A stretch of 64,000 nucleotides of DNA from Cupriavidus sp. AU9028 (GTDB lineage Bacteria > Pseudomonadota > Gammaproteobacteria > Burkholderiales > Burkholderiaceae): the NCBI RefSeq assembly GCF_019795295.1, contig NZ_JAIMCG010000008.1, forward strand, positions 62,001 through 126,000, read 5' to 3'. The position numbers and the translations under genes were made by a program. The notes below the pieces were generated by a model. The model worked only from the letters and a program-made list of their open reading frames with translations, was not told where the DNA came from and did no database searches. This document shows positions 8,667 through 18,493 of the stretch, one piece after another. Positions within the stretch are counted from its first letter, which is position 1. Each line of letters opens with the position of its first letter.

Positions 8667-9389
8667 GTCGCTTGTTCCCATGAACGGTGAGGGCTGGACT
8701 CCTTTGCGGGGATACCCAGCGGGTCGTCGGTCAGTTCGGCGCAGGCGCCGACATAGCTGATCTGCCCTGCCGCCGCCCTTTCCAGGGCGGCCCTCAGCAG
8801 GGGGTGATGTTGCGGTCCGCCGGGGATGGCGAGGGCCTGCACCGCGAACAGGCGCCGATCCGCCTCGTCGCGCAGGCCATGTCGATGCAGCGCCTCGGCC
8901 AGCCCCGCGTCGAGCTGCTGCCCCAGCAGCACCGCGTCGCCGCGCCGGCCGGCGCGCGCGAGCATTTGCAGGCAGCCCTGCACCATGCCGGTCCGGCGCA
9001 ACGGGTCCAGCTGTGCCGGACGAATCCGCAGCGGCAGAAACGGGTCCTGCTCGCAATCGCGCCAACGCAGCCGTCCCAGCGGATCGATCCAGTGCCATTG
9101 CTCGATCGGCCCCATCACCGCGTCCAGCTGCGCCTTGCCGCTGGTATTCGTGCTGCCACCGCAAGGCTGCCTCGATCAGGCCGACCCGGCCGGCGCGATT
9201 CAGCGAATCCAGCGGCAACAGCAATGGCATCAGCCGCGCGCGGGTTTCCATGCCGGACGGCACCAGCGCGCTGGGAGACGCCGCGGGCGGCAGTACGGCC
9301 AGCGCCGCCGGCCCCAGCTTCAGCGGGCTGAGCACGACATGGGTGAAGTCGTCGAGAAAGCGGTGATGGAGATCGAACATCACGCTCAA
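8663..9389 (-). pseudogene. DUF4123-like T6SS adaptor gene interrupted by a frameshift
   Basis: Coding-quality sequence begins at the ATG at 9389, which overlaps the vgrG1 stop as ATGA, and continues for about 82 codons (through LRWQHEYQ). It then changes frame near 9130-9150, and the second half (GPIEQWHWIDPLGRLRW onward) runs to the stop at 8663. Neither half alone makes a plausible adaptor, while the joined product of about 240 residues fits the place of a DUF4123 chaperone between VgrG and its effector. The first-half frame stays open into the effector frame, so the present DNA could encode an 1147-residue fusion with a nonsense middle. The cause may be mutation, sequencing error or recoding. 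A GTG-started product from 9118 alone is the other reading. The family call is tentative. Confidence 0.55.
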
Positions 9390-12217
9390 TCCAGCGGTAC
9401 CAGTGCGTCGCCGCGCGACTGCGCGCCTCGCAATTTGAACTCGCAGGCGCCCAGGTCGCCGCTGGGCAGCGCCGTGCCGGCCGCCGCGCCTGCCGGGCCG
9501 ACGAAGCGGTGCCCCGCGCCCTTGAACTCCACCTTGCCCGGCGCATGCAGCTCGATCTTGCCGGCGAGCATGCGAATCTGCGCGCCGGCCGCGTTCAGCA
9601 GCACATGTTGCTTGCCCTCTACCGCCACGTTCGCCTGCGTGGACGCCACGGTGACCTTGCCGTGCGCCGCATGGCGGCTGGCACCGGCGAGGCTGGCCAC
9701 TTCCACGTCGCCGCGGGCGGCGTGGAGGGCGATACCGACCGCATCGCCGCCCTGCCCGTCGGTGTACAGGCTCAGGCCCTGTGCCACGGCCACCGCGAGG
9801 TCGCGTCCCGTAGCGACGTTCAGGTCCTCGCCCGCGACCAGCGTGGTATCGGTACCGGCGACCAGCACCGCATCGGCCGGGGTCGTCACGGTCACGCCCG
9901 CCGCGCCGCTGACCACCAGATGGGGCTCGGAGAACGCCGGCACGCTGGCGCCGTCAGCACCGCTCGCCTTGCTGCGCAGCACGTCCAGGCCGTTCTGCAG
10001 CGACTTCAGCGCGGGCAGCGAGGCCGCATCCCCGTCGCCCGGCAGCGCGGCCTGCTGACCCGCTGCCTGCGTGGCGAGGCCGTGCGCCAGCGCAAGGCTG
10101 TCCTCTACCTGCGCGACCGCCGTTGCCGCCTGCAGCAGCGGCTGCTGCACGTTGCCTGGCTCCGCGGCGATCAGCAGACCGGCGCCAGCGCGCACGCTGC
10201 CGCTGCCGTCGGTCGCCAGCGCGGCGCCGTGTCCCAGCGCGGCACCGCGGGCATTGTCGCGCTGGTGCAGATGATGGCCCAGCGCCAGCGCACTGCCGGC
10301 CTGCGTGGTGCACAGCAGCGTGCGGCTTTGTCCCGGCGTGTCGTCGAACACCAGCTGGTTGTAGCCGCCATCGCCGCTCTGGCTGGCGGACAGGGCCTGC
10401 GTCTTGATGCCCGACAGCACCGCGTCGTGGGCATGGGCCGGGTCCTGCTCGCCGTCGCCGGCGAACCAGGCGGGCGCGTTGCCGGTCGCGTTGGCGGCGC
10501 CAGCCTGCTGCCGGTTGACCTGGGCATCGGTCTCGCCGCGGCCGTTATAGGCCGCGCCCACCACCACGGGCCGATCGATATCGCCGTTGACGAACTCGAC
10601 GATCACCTCCTGTCCGACGCGAGGCAGTGCCACCGCCCCCCAGTTGTCGCCGGCGACCGGTGCCGCCACACGCAGCCAGCAGCCCAGGCTGCCGCGCGCC
10701 GGCGCGTTGTCGTCCCCCGCCGGATGCGACTGCCGGCTCGCCGAGCGCGCGCCGCGCTGCCAATGAAACTGGACCTTGATGCGGTGATCCCGATCGGTAT
10801 GCACAGGCTGGCCGTCGCCGACCACCAGCGCGGTCTGACCGCCTCGTACCGTCGGACGGGGATGCAACAGGCGGCCATCCTCCCCGCGCAGGGCCGGGCG
10901 ATATGGCACGCCGACACGGAAGGCATCGAACCGGTTGCGGTACAGCGGTTCTTCCCCATTGCCGGCAGCCGCGGCGTGACTGCCCATCGCCGCGGGCAGA
11001 CCCGCAGGCAATACGGCCGCCAGCGCCCTGGCAAAGCGCTCGTCGAAATTGTTGCGCGCCTCGTGCGTGACCGACATCACCGCAAAGCGGCGCTGCCCCG
11101 CTTCGTCGGCGTCGTGTTCAAAGTGGTCGCGCAGCTCGAAGACGGTGCCGGGAGCCAGCGTGCGCACGGTGCCCTCGCCATGGAAGAGCTTGTTGCGCAG
11201 CTCCAGCGATTCCATCGCCACGGCCGCGAGCCGCTCGGCGTGCGCGGCATCGGCAAAGGCGTATTGCCCGGGATAGTCGGTGTCGAGGAGAAGGCCCGCG
11301 TGTTGGCCGTTGTCGTGATGGGTCGCCAGCGAAGCGGTGCGCAGCGAGGCGCTGCGATAGTCCCAGCTGGCCACCTCGATCGCATTGGTCTGCCACTGCC
11401 GCTGGCTCTGCCAGCCGGTGACGACGTCCTCGCTGGCGGTCACGTCGGCGCGGCCGAAGCGGATCACCGGCTGTGCATTGTCCGCGAAGACCTCGTTGCG
11501 GTCGGCGATGACCATCCGGTGCACGCCGAGCGCATCGCCATCGGCCGTCTCGTGCTCGAAGAAGTAGAACAGGCCCTCCTGCGCCAGCAGCCGGGCCACA
11601 AAGTCGAAATCGCTCTCGTCGAATTGCGTGGTGACGCTGCGCTTCGGATAGCGCGACGAATCCGCGAGCGACCAGCGCCACGCCGGCACCAGCCGGCCCT
11701 GGCCACTGTAGTTGGCGAAGACGCTCTCGACGATCTGGATCACCGACAGGTCCTGGAACAGGAAACTGTCGCGCCGGTAGCGCAAAAAGGCCAGCCAGGG
11801 CTCCACCACCAGCCGGTAGCGCGCGAGCCCGCCATTGGCTCCCAGGCGCTCGAACGAGGTCACGTGCCCATGCAGCGGGCGCGGCTCGGTGCGGCTGCGC
11901 TGCGTCAGCAAGTCGATCCGAACGGGCTGGCCGAGCAAGGCGGTGGCGTCCAGTGCGGCGTAGTCCGACAGCGCCGTCAGCTCGATCCGGAACCCGCCGC
12001 CGTCCAGCCGTTCCCTGGCCTGCATGCGCTCGGCCAGCAGCACATCCGCCCCAAGCGGCGTGGTCAGCCGCAGCAGCCTGTCGTGCTGGACAAAGGTAGA
12101 GCGCCACAGCGCCGCCAGCCCCTGTGCGACGTCCTGCCCGCCCTTCTGCGCCCACTCATGCGCCATCCCGCCCGGAACATCCATCGCTGCCTCGCCTGTC
12201 GATATCGGACTGTTCAT
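9386..12217 (-). CDS. vgrG: VgrG1, T6SS spike protein (TssI)
   Basis: A 943-residue VgrG. It has a gp27-like N-terminal half (residues about 40-400, with FDESDFDFVARLLAQEGL), a gp5-like OB fold (IKVQFHW, LGCWLRV, NWGAVALPRVGQEVIVEF) and a long DUF2345 beta-helix. It ends soon after the helix (GACEFKLRGAQSRGDALVPLD) without a clear added domain, fitting delivery through a separate adaptor. VgrG trimers cap the Hcp tube and puncture target membranes. The gene starts 13 bases after clpV and overlaps the next gene as ATGA. Confidence 0.95.
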   Translation of the reverse strand: MNSPISTGEAAMDVPGGMAHEWAQKGGQDVAQGLAALWRSTFVQHDRLLRLTTPLGADVLLAERMQARERLDGGGFRIELTALSDYAALDATALLGQPVRIDLLTQRSRTEPRPLHGHVTSFERLGANGGLARYRLVVEPWLAFLRYRRDSFLFQDLSVIQIVESVFANYSGQGRLVPAWRWSLADSSRYPKRSVTTQFDESDFDFVARLLAQEGLFYFFEHETADGDALGVHRMVIADRNEVFADNAQPVIRFGRADVTASEDVVTGWQSQRQWQTNAIEVASWDYRSASLRTASLATHHDNGQHAGLLLDTDYPGQYAFADAAHAERLAAVAMESLELRNKLFHGEGTVRTLAPGTVFELRDHFEHDADEAGQRRFAVMSVTHEARNNFDERFARALAAVLPAGLPAAMGSHAAAAGNGEEPLYRNRFDAFRVGVPYRPALRGEDGRLLHPRPTVRGGQTALVVGDGQPVHTDRDHRIKVQFHWQRGARSASRQSHPAGDDNAPARGSLGCWLRVAAPVAGDNWGAVALPRVGQEVIVEFVNGDIDRPVVVGAAYNGRGETDAQVNRQQAGAANATGNAPAWFAGDGEQDPAHAHDAVLSGIKTQALSASQSGDGGYNQLVFDDTPGQSRTLLCTTQAGSALALGHHLHQRDNARGAALGHGAALATDGSGSVRAGAGLLIAAEPGNVQQPLLQAATAVAQVEDSLALAHGLATQAAGQQAALPGDGDAASLPALKSLQNGLDVLRSKASGADGASVPAFSEPHLVVSGAAGVTVTTPADAVLVAGTDTTLVAGEDLNVATGRDLAVAVAQGLSLYTDGQGGDAVGIALHAARGDVEVASLAGASRHAAHGKVTVASTQANVAVEGKQHVLLNAAGAQIRMLAGKIELHAPGKVEFKGAGHRFVGPAGAAAGTALPSGDLGACEFKLRGAQSRGDALVPLD

Positions 12218-12230
12218 TCCCGGCCAGCCG

Positions 12231-14900
12231 TCAGTTGAGCCTGAAGCGGAACGCCCCGCTCTTGCCCACGCCGACCTTGATGCGCCGGATTGCCTCGCCC
12301 TCCGCCATCCGCGCCAGCACCGACTGGGCGATCTCGGGCAGCAGCGTGCCGTTCAGGATGTGGTCGACGGCGCGCGCCCCGGTATCCACCTCGGTGCAGC
12401 GCTGCAGCACGGCCTCGGTCACCGCCTCGTCCCAGCTGAATTCGGCCCGATGGTTCTCGCGCACGCGGGCGGCGATCCGCCCCAGCTTCAGCTCGATGAT
12501 GCCTGCCAGCGTGTCGTCATCGATCGGGTAGTACGGCACCACCTTGGTCCGCCCGATGAAGGCCGGCTTGAAGGTCTTGTACAGCGTTGGCCGCAACGTC
12601 TCGACCAGCGCGTCGGCATCCGGCAGCTCCTTGCCCGTCTTGTTCAGGCACGCCTGCATGATGGTGGCCGAGCCGGCGTTCGAGGTCAGGATGATGATGG
12701 TGTTGCGGAAATCGATGGTGCGGCCTTCCGCGTCTTCCATCCAGCCCTTGTCGAAGACCTGGAAGAACATCTCGAGCACGTCCGGATGCGCCTTCTCCAC
12801 CTCGTCCAGCAGCACCACGCTGTAGGGATTGCGCCGGACCGCCTCGGTCAGCACGCCGCCCTCGCCATAGCCGACATAACCGGGCGGCGATCCCTTGAGA
12901 CCGGAAACGCTGTGCGCTTCCTGGTACTCGCTCATATTGATGGTGATCAGCTTGCGCTCGCCGCCATACAGGATGTCGGCCAGCGCGAGCGCCGTCTCGG
13001 TCTTGCCGACGCCCGACGGTCCGACGAACAGGAAGACGCCGCGCGGCTTGTGCGGGTCCTCCAGATTGGCCGCGGCGGTCCGTACACGCTGGGCCACCGC
13101 ATCGAGGGCATGCGGCTGTCCGATGACGCGCTCCTGCAGCAGCGGCTTCAGTTGCAGCACGGTCTGCAGCTCGTCCTTGACCATGCGGCCCAGCGGGATA
13201 CCGGTCCATGCCGACACGATCTCCGACACCACCTGCCCGTCGACCAGCACCGGCACCAGCGGCCGCTCGGCCTGCAATTCCCGCAACTCCGCCTTCAGTC
13301 GGACCAGCTCGCCGCCCTCGTCCTTGCCGTCCTTGCCGTCCTTGCCGCCTTGCGCCATGGCGCCATCGCGCTCGCGCAGCAGCGTCACGATGCGCTCGAC
13401 CAGCCCGCGCTCCTTCACCAGCTGCGCCTCGCCCGCCGCGATGCGCGCGCGCAGCTGCTCCGCCGTGTTGCCCAGCTCGGCGAGGCGCTCGCGCTGGCGT
13501 CCACCGTCCGCCGCTTCCCGCTGCAGCGCAGCCACCTCCGCTTCCAGCTGCTCCAGCGCCTTCTGGTCCTGCTCGATGGCGGCCGGCGTTGCACTCTGCG
13601 CCAGCGCCACCCGCGCGCAGGCGGTATCCAGCACGCTGACGGCCTTGTCGGGAAGCTGCCTGCCGCTGATATAGCGGTGCGACAGCCGTACCGCCTCGGT
13701 GATCGCTTCGTCCAGCACCCGCACGCCGAAGTGGCGCTCCATCAAGCCGACCATGCCGCGCAGCATCGCCGCGGCCAGCGCTTCGTCCGGCTCCTCGACC
13801 TTGACGACCTGGAAGCGCCGCGCGAGCGCCGCATCCTTCTCGAAATACTTCTTGTACTCGGCCCAGGTGGTGGCGGCAATGGTGCGCAGCTCGCCGCGCG
13901 CCAGCGCTGGCTTGAGCAGATTGGCGGCGTCGTTCTGTCCCGCCTGCCCGCCGGCCCCGATGATGGTGTGCGCCTCGTCGATGAACAGGATGATCGGCTG
14001 CGGGCTGCGCTTGACCTCGTCGATGACATTACGCAGCCGGCTCTCGAATTCGCCCTTGACGCTGGCGCCGGCCTGCAGCAGGCCCATATCGAGCGAGCGC
14101 AGCGTGACGCCGCGCAGCGGCGGCGGCACGTCGTCGGCGACGATGCGCAGCGCCAGCCCTTCCACCACGGCCGTCTTGCCGACCCCGGCTTCCCCCGTCA
14201 GGATCGGGTTGTTCTGGCGGCGGCGCATCAGGATGTCGATCATCTGCCGGATCTCGCCATCGCGGCCGATCACCGGATCGATCCGACCCTCACGCGCAGC
14301 CGCCGTCAGATCCACGGTGAACTGGTCCAGCGCGGGGGTGCTCCCCAGCGCGCTCGCGCGCCCCTGGCTCGCGGCACCGGCCGATTCATCGCTGCCCGCC
14401 TCCGCCAAGGCGACCGCCTGGCCGGCCTCCTCGGACCCGCGCGCCAGCTCGGCCAGTTCGTGCTTGAGCCGCTCCACCGGAAACTGGGCGAAGCGCGGCG
14501 AGCCTCGCTCTGCAAGCGGTGCCAGCGACGGCTCCGTCAGCAGCGCAAGCAGCAGATGGCCAGAGCGGATACGGGTGGTCTGCGAATCGAGCGAGGCGAT
14601 CAGCCAGGCATGTTCGAACAGCTTGGGCAGCCATGGCGAAAACGCGGGGGTGCGGACATTGCCGTCCTTGAAGCGCCGCAGCTCGCTGTCCAGGTCCGCC
14701 TGGAACGCCTGGACGTCGATGCCACTGCTGCGCGCGACCAGCGACACATCGCTGCGCGAGTTCTCCAGCAAGGCCAGGAACAGGTGCTCCAGATCGACCT
14801 CGTAGTGGCCGCGCGCCATGCACAGCGAGGCCGCGCGCTCCGCGGCCTGCCGGCTGGTCTGGTTCAGCTTGGCGATCAGCGTCTTCAAAGGGGTTGCCAT
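12231..14900 (-). CDS. clpV: ClpV, T6SS sheath-recycling AAA+ ATPase (TssH)
   Basis: An 889-residue ClpB-type ATPase. The N-domain (residues 1-150) is followed by a first AAA module with Walker A GEAGVGKT (about residue 236) and Walker B FIDEAHT. A coiled-coil middle region is rich in E, Q and A, and a second AAA module has GPSGVGKTETALA (about residue 627) and LLDEVEKAH. ClpV extracts TssB/TssC from the contracted sheath so that it can be reused. It sits between tssG (21 bases upstream) and vgrG1, the usual order in this T6SS subtype. The linker between the N-domain and the first AAA module is rich in Ala and Glu. Confidence 0.97.
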   Translation of the reverse strand: MATPLKTLIAKLNQTSRQAAERAASLCMARGHYEVDLEHLFLALLENSRSDVSLVARSSGIDVQAFQADLDSELRRFKDGNVRTPAFSPWLPKLFEHAWLIASLDSQTTRIRSGHLLLALLTEPSLAPLAERGSPRFAQFPVERLKHELAELARGSEEAGQAVALAEAGSDESAGAASQGRASALGSTPALDQFTVDLTAAAREGRIDPVIGRDGEIRQMIDILMRRRQNNPILTGEAGVGKTAVVEGLALRIVADDVPPPLRGVTLRSLDMGLLQAGASVKGEFESRLRNVIDEVKRSPQPIILFIDEAHTIIGAGGQAGQNDAANLLKPALARGELRTIAATTWAEYKKYFEKDAALARRFQVVKVEEPDEALAAAMLRGMVGLMERHFGVRVLDEAITEAVRLSHRYISGRQLPDKAVSVLDTACARVALAQSATPAAIEQDQKALEQLEAEVAALQREAADGGRQRERLAELGNTAEQLRARIAAGEAQLVKERGLVERIVTLLRERDGAMAQGGKDGKDGKDEGGELVRLKAELRELQAERPLVPVLVDGQVVSEIVSAWTGIPLGRMVKDELQTVLQLKPLLQERVIGQPHALDAVAQRVRTAAANLEDPHKPRGVFLFVGPSGVGKTETALALADILYGGERKLITINMSEYQEAHSVSGLKGSPPGYVGYGEGGVLTEAVRRNPYSVVLLDEVEKAHPDVLEMFFQVFDKGWMEDAEGRTIDFRNTIIILTSNAGSATIMQACLNKTGKELPDADALVETLRPTLYKTFKPAFIGRTKVVPYYPIDDDTLAGIIELKLGRIAARVRENHRAEFSWDEAVTEAVLQRCTEVDTGARAVDHILNGTLLPEIAQSVLARMAEGEAIRRIKVGVGKSGAFRFRLN

Positions 14901-14921
14901 GTTGGCATCAGCTCCGGTCGA

Positions 14922-16049
14922 TCAATGAAGGGAAGACAAGGTGTAGTGCGCCTCGCTACGGTCGTGTGGCGCGGGACGCGAGGCGATGAAGGCGTCCCAG
15001 CCGATCCGTCCGCCGGCCCCCCCGCCCGAACCGCCCAGGCTGCAGCCTCTGACGTCCTCGCGGCGCAGGATCGGCCTGACCTCATACTCCTGCGTCGCGC
15101 CGCCCAGCGCCATGAGCATCTTGCGCAAAGCGAAGGCGCCGGCGGCACCCGGCAGGAAGGCCTGGTAGCGCTGGCGGGATAGCGGGCCGATCCATACGCG
15201 CACGCGCAGATCGCGTTGCCACACGCGTTGGCCTGCCAGCGCCGTGGCGCCGAGCACGCCATTGGCGCCGCCCAGGCGTGACCATTGCGCCTCCGGCACG
15301 CGATACCAGCCACCGACGAACTGCTCGATCCGGACCGGCACGCGGAAGTAGTCGGTCAGCACCTGCTGCAGGTAGGCGGCGGACATCGGCCGCTGGCGCA
15401 GCGCCGTCGCGTAGCCCGCCAGCGCCTCGTCGTGGACCGTACCGGGGCCCCGGCGCATGGCGCCGCGCACGGCGCCATCGCCCGTCCCGCCCAGCGATAG
15501 CAGCAGCGGCAGATAGTGGCGGCTGCGGTCCACTTCATAGTGGAATGGCAGCCGGTACTTCTTCCATGCCTGATAGAACAGCGCAGCGGCGCGGTTGGAA
15601 AAGATGTCGAAGAACGCGCGCGCCGCGCCGTCCCGCCGCATCGTCTCGCGCTCGGCGACGATTTCCGTGTAATGCAACGGCAGCGCCCCCTGTCCGCCGA
15701 GCAGACCGAAGAACGCTGGCGTCAGCGTGACCGTGTCGATGCCCTGTGCTTCCAGCGCCTGCCGGAACGCCTCGTCATCCTCGAGCGCGGCCGCCGGCAA
15801 GCCGCTGGCCTCGATCCGCGCGATCTCGCTGGCGGGAAACGACAGCGACACGGCGTTGGGGAACCGCATCCGGCTGGCAAGGCGGTGCTCGGGCGTATCC
15901 GCTTGCCGCCCCGCTTTGCCATCCACGCCAGCATCGCGCGCGAACAGCAGCTCCAGCAGCCGCACGGCCTGGAAGAACTGGAAGCGATACGGCTGCGCCA
16001 GCAGCCGCCGGATCACGCCAGGATCGATTCGCCGCTTCGCGGTGCGCAT
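14922..16049 (-). CDS. tssG: T6SS baseplate protein TssG
   Basis: A 375-residue TssG/VasB (ImpH) family protein. Visible family features are the N-terminal PYRFQFFQAVRLLE, the central FFGLLGGQGALPLHYTE, and FFDIFSNRAAALFYQAWKKYR. TssG joins TssE, TssF and TssK in the baseplate wedge. The ATG at 16049 lies inside the 3' end of tssF, a 37-base overlap consistent with coupled translation. A Gly/Ser-rich loop near residues 340-352 (SLGGSGGGAGG) precedes the C-terminus. Confidence 0.95.
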   Translation of the reverse strand: MRTAKRRIDPGVIRRLLAQPYRFQFFQAVRLLELLFARDAGVDGKAGRQADTPEHRLASRMRFPNAVSLSFPASEIARIEASGLPAAALEDDEAFRQALEAQGIDTVTLTPAFFGLLGGQGALPLHYTEIVAERETMRRDGAARAFFDIFSNRAAALFYQAWKKYRLPFHYEVDRSRHYLPLLLSLGGTGDGAVRGAMRRGPGTVHDEALAGYATALRQRPMSAAYLQQVLTDYFRVPVRIEQFVGGWYRVPEAQWSRLGGANGVLGATALAGQRVWQRDLRVRVWIGPLSRQRYQAFLPGAAGAFALRKMLMALGGATQEYEVRPILRREDVRGCSLGGSGGGAGGRIGWDAFIASRPAPHDRSEAHYTLSSLH

Positions 16050-17863
16050 GCAATCAATTCCTTGCCGGTGCGGCGCGATACGGCGACGAGCTGCACGAAG
16101 CTGTTCAGATGGACATACAGTCCGAAGAAGTGGTCCATCACCCGGATGAACCGATGCATGCCGGTGCCGACGAAGGCCTCCTCGTCCAGGGTCAACTGCA
16201 CGCGCAGGCCGCGCACGAAGGTCGCGAAGGGCTTGCCGGACAGCCATTGCGTGGTGGGCTCGCAGTGCAGGCCCACGATGCCCTCGATCTGCCGGGCGGA
16301 AATGCCGTTGTGCGCGGCGTCATGCAGACGCAGCATCTCCTTGAGCGGCGCCAGGCCTTCCTGGACCAGGGACAGATGGTTCAGCGCCAGCAGCGAAATC
16401 AACCGCCACTGCGCCGCCCGGCCGCCGGGCAGCCGCAGCGACGGGGTCGGCTTGCGCAGGAAGCGGATCGTCCGGGCGATCGAGCTGCCTTCCATCGTCA
16501 GGTCGCCATCCACATGCCCGAACGACAGGCTGGCCGGCAGATCGCGATTGGTGCAGGTCAGGCCGATGCTCAGCGTGTCGGTCTGGGGACGGGCCGGGTC
16601 GAAATCGAGATCGACGAGGGAGATCTCGGTCTCGTATCCGGGGCTGCGCGCGGCGACCAGCGGGTCGCGCCGCGCCAGCCAGAAATGCCCGCTGCGATTG
16701 GGATCCTCCGCGTGGTGCAGCGAGTAGAACGGGCGGAACTCCACCACGTCGTTGCCCGCCGCGCTCTCCCGCACCAGTTGCACGCTGTCGATCGAATAGA
16801 CCTCGTAACCGTGCGCGCGCCGCCCGTCGGCCACCACCGGATAGGCACTGGCGGTGTGCTCGATGCGGATGGGATCGGCCTTCTGTGCGAACAGGTTGAC
16901 CACCGGCGTGCAATGCAGCCGCAGGTTCTCGGCCTGCAGGCCCTCGAGCAGCCGTGCGACATGGGAGTCGGCACGGATCTCGGTGATCACCAGATGCAGC
17001 TGGAGCTGACGCGTCGCGCCGCCAGGCGGCAGCGCCTTGCGCAACGCCGCCAGGTCGATATCGAGGAAGTTGAACTTCTCGGCGAAGGCGAAATGCTCGC
17101 TGAGCAGCCGATAGCCCGGATGCGAGCGCGCCGGCGTGTCGATCAGCGCTTCGTCGGCAGCGAAGCCGACCTCATGCAGCGGCACCGAGGCAAGCCGCTG
17201 CCAGACGCCAGGACGGCTCCCTTCCAGATAGGCGGCCCCGACCTGCAGGCACAGCGCGTCGCCCAGCGCGGCGACAAACGACGGCTCGCCATCCAGATAG
17301 ACCCGCACCCGGTCCATTGGCAGCTGTTCGAAGCCGCCCCGCTCGCCCGCATAGTCCAGCGTGATCGACACCGCGCCAGTAGCCCCCTTGGGCAGCATCG
17401 CGGCGGCCGGCGCGGCAACGGCGGCGCGATAGCTGGCCGCGGCGATGCGCACCGGCGCGAACGTGACGTCGTACGCCGTGCGGAAGCGGCACTCCACCCG
17501 ATTCACGGCGCGCGTGGTCAGCATGGTGCCGCGCGGTACTGTCAGCGGTGCCGAGAGCTGGGCCGCGGCGCTGCGCACGTCGAAATGCGCGATGGAGCAG
17601 GACGGAAACGGCCGCAGGTAATGGGGATACATCACCTCCAGCAGCGACTCGGTCAGCTCCGGGTAATCATCGTCGAGCTTCTTGGTGATTCGCGCCGTCA
17701 GGAAGGCGAACGACTCCACCATCCGCTCGACATGCGGATCGTCGCAGCCGTCGGCGGACATGGCGAGCCGGCCGGCGATCTTCGGGTATCGCTCGGCGAA
17801 GTCACGCGAATACCGGCGCAGATAGGCCAGTTCACGCTCGTAGTAAGGCAGAAGCTCTTCCAT
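16013..17863 (-). CDS. tssF: T6SS baseplate protein TssF
   Basis: A 616-residue TssF/VasA (ImpG) protein beginning MEELLPYYERELAYLRRYSR, the family signature, with FAERYPKIAGRL and ELTESLLEVMYPHYLRP following. It forms the core of the baseplate wedge with TssG. It lies 57 bases after tssE and overlaps tssG, and the length is normal for the family. Confidence 0.96.
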   Translation of the reverse strand: MEELLPYYERELAYLRRYSRDFAERYPKIAGRLAMSADGCDDPHVERMVESFAFLTARITKKLDDDYPELTESLLEVMYPHYLRPFPSCSIAHFDVRSAAAQLSAPLTVPRGTMLTTRAVNRVECRFRTAYDVTFAPVRIAAASYRAAVAAPAAAMLPKGATGAVSITLDYAGERGGFEQLPMDRVRVYLDGEPSFVAALGDALCLQVGAAYLEGSRPGVWQRLASVPLHEVGFAADEALIDTPARSHPGYRLLSEHFAFAEKFNFLDIDLAALRKALPPGGATRQLQLHLVITEIRADSHVARLLEGLQAENLRLHCTPVVNLFAQKADPIRIEHTASAYPVVADGRRAHGYEVYSIDSVQLVRESAAGNDVVEFRPFYSLHHAEDPNRSGHFWLARRDPLVAARSPGYETEISLVDLDFDPARPQTDTLSIGLTCTNRDLPASLSFGHVDGDLTMEGSSIARTIRFLRKPTPSLRLPGGRAAQWRLISLLALNHLSLVQEGLAPLKEMLRLHDAAHNGISARQIEGIVGLHCEPTTQWLSGKPFATFVRGLRVQLTLDEEAFVGTGMHRFIRVMDHFFGLYVHLNSFVQLVAVSRRTGKELIACAPRSGESILA

Positions 17864-17920
17864 GCGGATCCGAATAGGGTCGCCTCAGGCAGGCGTCGCG
17901 GCGGGTCGTTCCGGTTCCGC

Positions 17921-18394
17921 TCAAGCGCGCCCGCGCGAGACCGAATACTGCAGCGTCGATGGCTGCAGCAAGGCGTCGAAGCTCACCGGCTCGCGCGCCG
18001 GACCGACCAGCAGCATCGCGCTGATGCCAAAGCAAAGCGCATTGGTATGGCGCTCGGTGACATCCAGCGACACGGTGACGTTGCGCAGCCGCGGCTCATG
18101 GCGCTCGATCGCCTTCGTCAACGACTGGCAAATGGTATTGCGGTCGTAGTAGCTGGCCAGACTCAGTCCGGCAAAATCGTTCAGCCCATAGGTCAGCAGC
18201 GAGCGCCGGCATTCCGGGCGGCCGTCCAGTTGCGCCTCGTCGATGACGATGCGCGTGTTGAGCAGCGCCTCGATATCGCGGGCGACCGTGGCTTTCAACT
18301 CCTCCAGCGTCAGCTGGCGCATCGCCGTCGGCAACGGCGCGTGCGGCTCGTCGTCGAACAGCTTGTCGAGCAGGCTGGGTTCGAATCCCTTCAT
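17921..18394 (-). CDS. tssE: T6SS gp25-like baseplate protein TssE
   Basis: A 157-residue protein starting MKGFEPSLLDKLFDD with the gp25-like body: RQLTLEELKATVARDIEALL, then RSLLTYGLNDFAGLS and the terminal strand region (NVTVSLD). TssE is the T4 gp25 homologue that starts sheath assembly at the baseplate. The start at 18394 is supported by the conserved N-terminus. The gene follows hcp by about 100 bases of hairpin-rich DNA. Confidence 0.95.
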   Translation of the reverse strand: MKGFEPSLLDKLFDDEPHAPLPTAMRQLTLEELKATVARDIEALLNTRIVIDEAQLDGRPECRRSLLTYGLNDFAGLSLASYYDRNTICQSLTKAIERHEPRLRNVTVSLDVTERHTNALCFGISAMLLVGPAREPVSFDALLQPSTLQYSVSRGRA

Positions 18395-18470
18395 GACCGG
18401 GCGGGCAAGGCGCCGGCATGCCGCCCTGCGCGCCGCGCGGGCACGCCGCACGGGCGCCCGCTGCGCGAAG

Positions 18471-18486
18471 GGCCGGCACGCCGGCC
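18471..18486. terminator. Palindromic hairpin between hcp and tssE
   Basis: A perfect 7-base palindromic stem, GGCCGGC-AC-GCCGGCC, lies just after the hcp stop in DNA with several other GC palindromes. No U-tract follows. It could give partial termination or mRNA stability, which would make hcp transcript more abundant than that of the genes downstream. Confidence 0.35.
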
Positions 18487-18493
18487 ACTTGCG

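Noticed and set aside
5907-8690. A 927-codon open frame antisense to the VasX-like effector gene
   Set aside because: Its composition (rich in R, A, H, Q, G) is typical of the complement of a high-GC gene, and no domain is visible; the minus-strand gene has clear family motifs.
5946-9389. A single 1147-residue fusion of adaptor start and VasX-like effector
   Set aside because: The middle part (about 9130 to 8670 in this frame) is low-complexity R/A/G-rich while another frame of the same DNA is protein-like, so a frameshift is the better explanation.
9509-12238. A 909-codon plus-strand frame opposite vgrG1
   Set aside because: Shadow of the third-position GC bias of vgrG1; low-complexity R/A/H-rich product with no family features.
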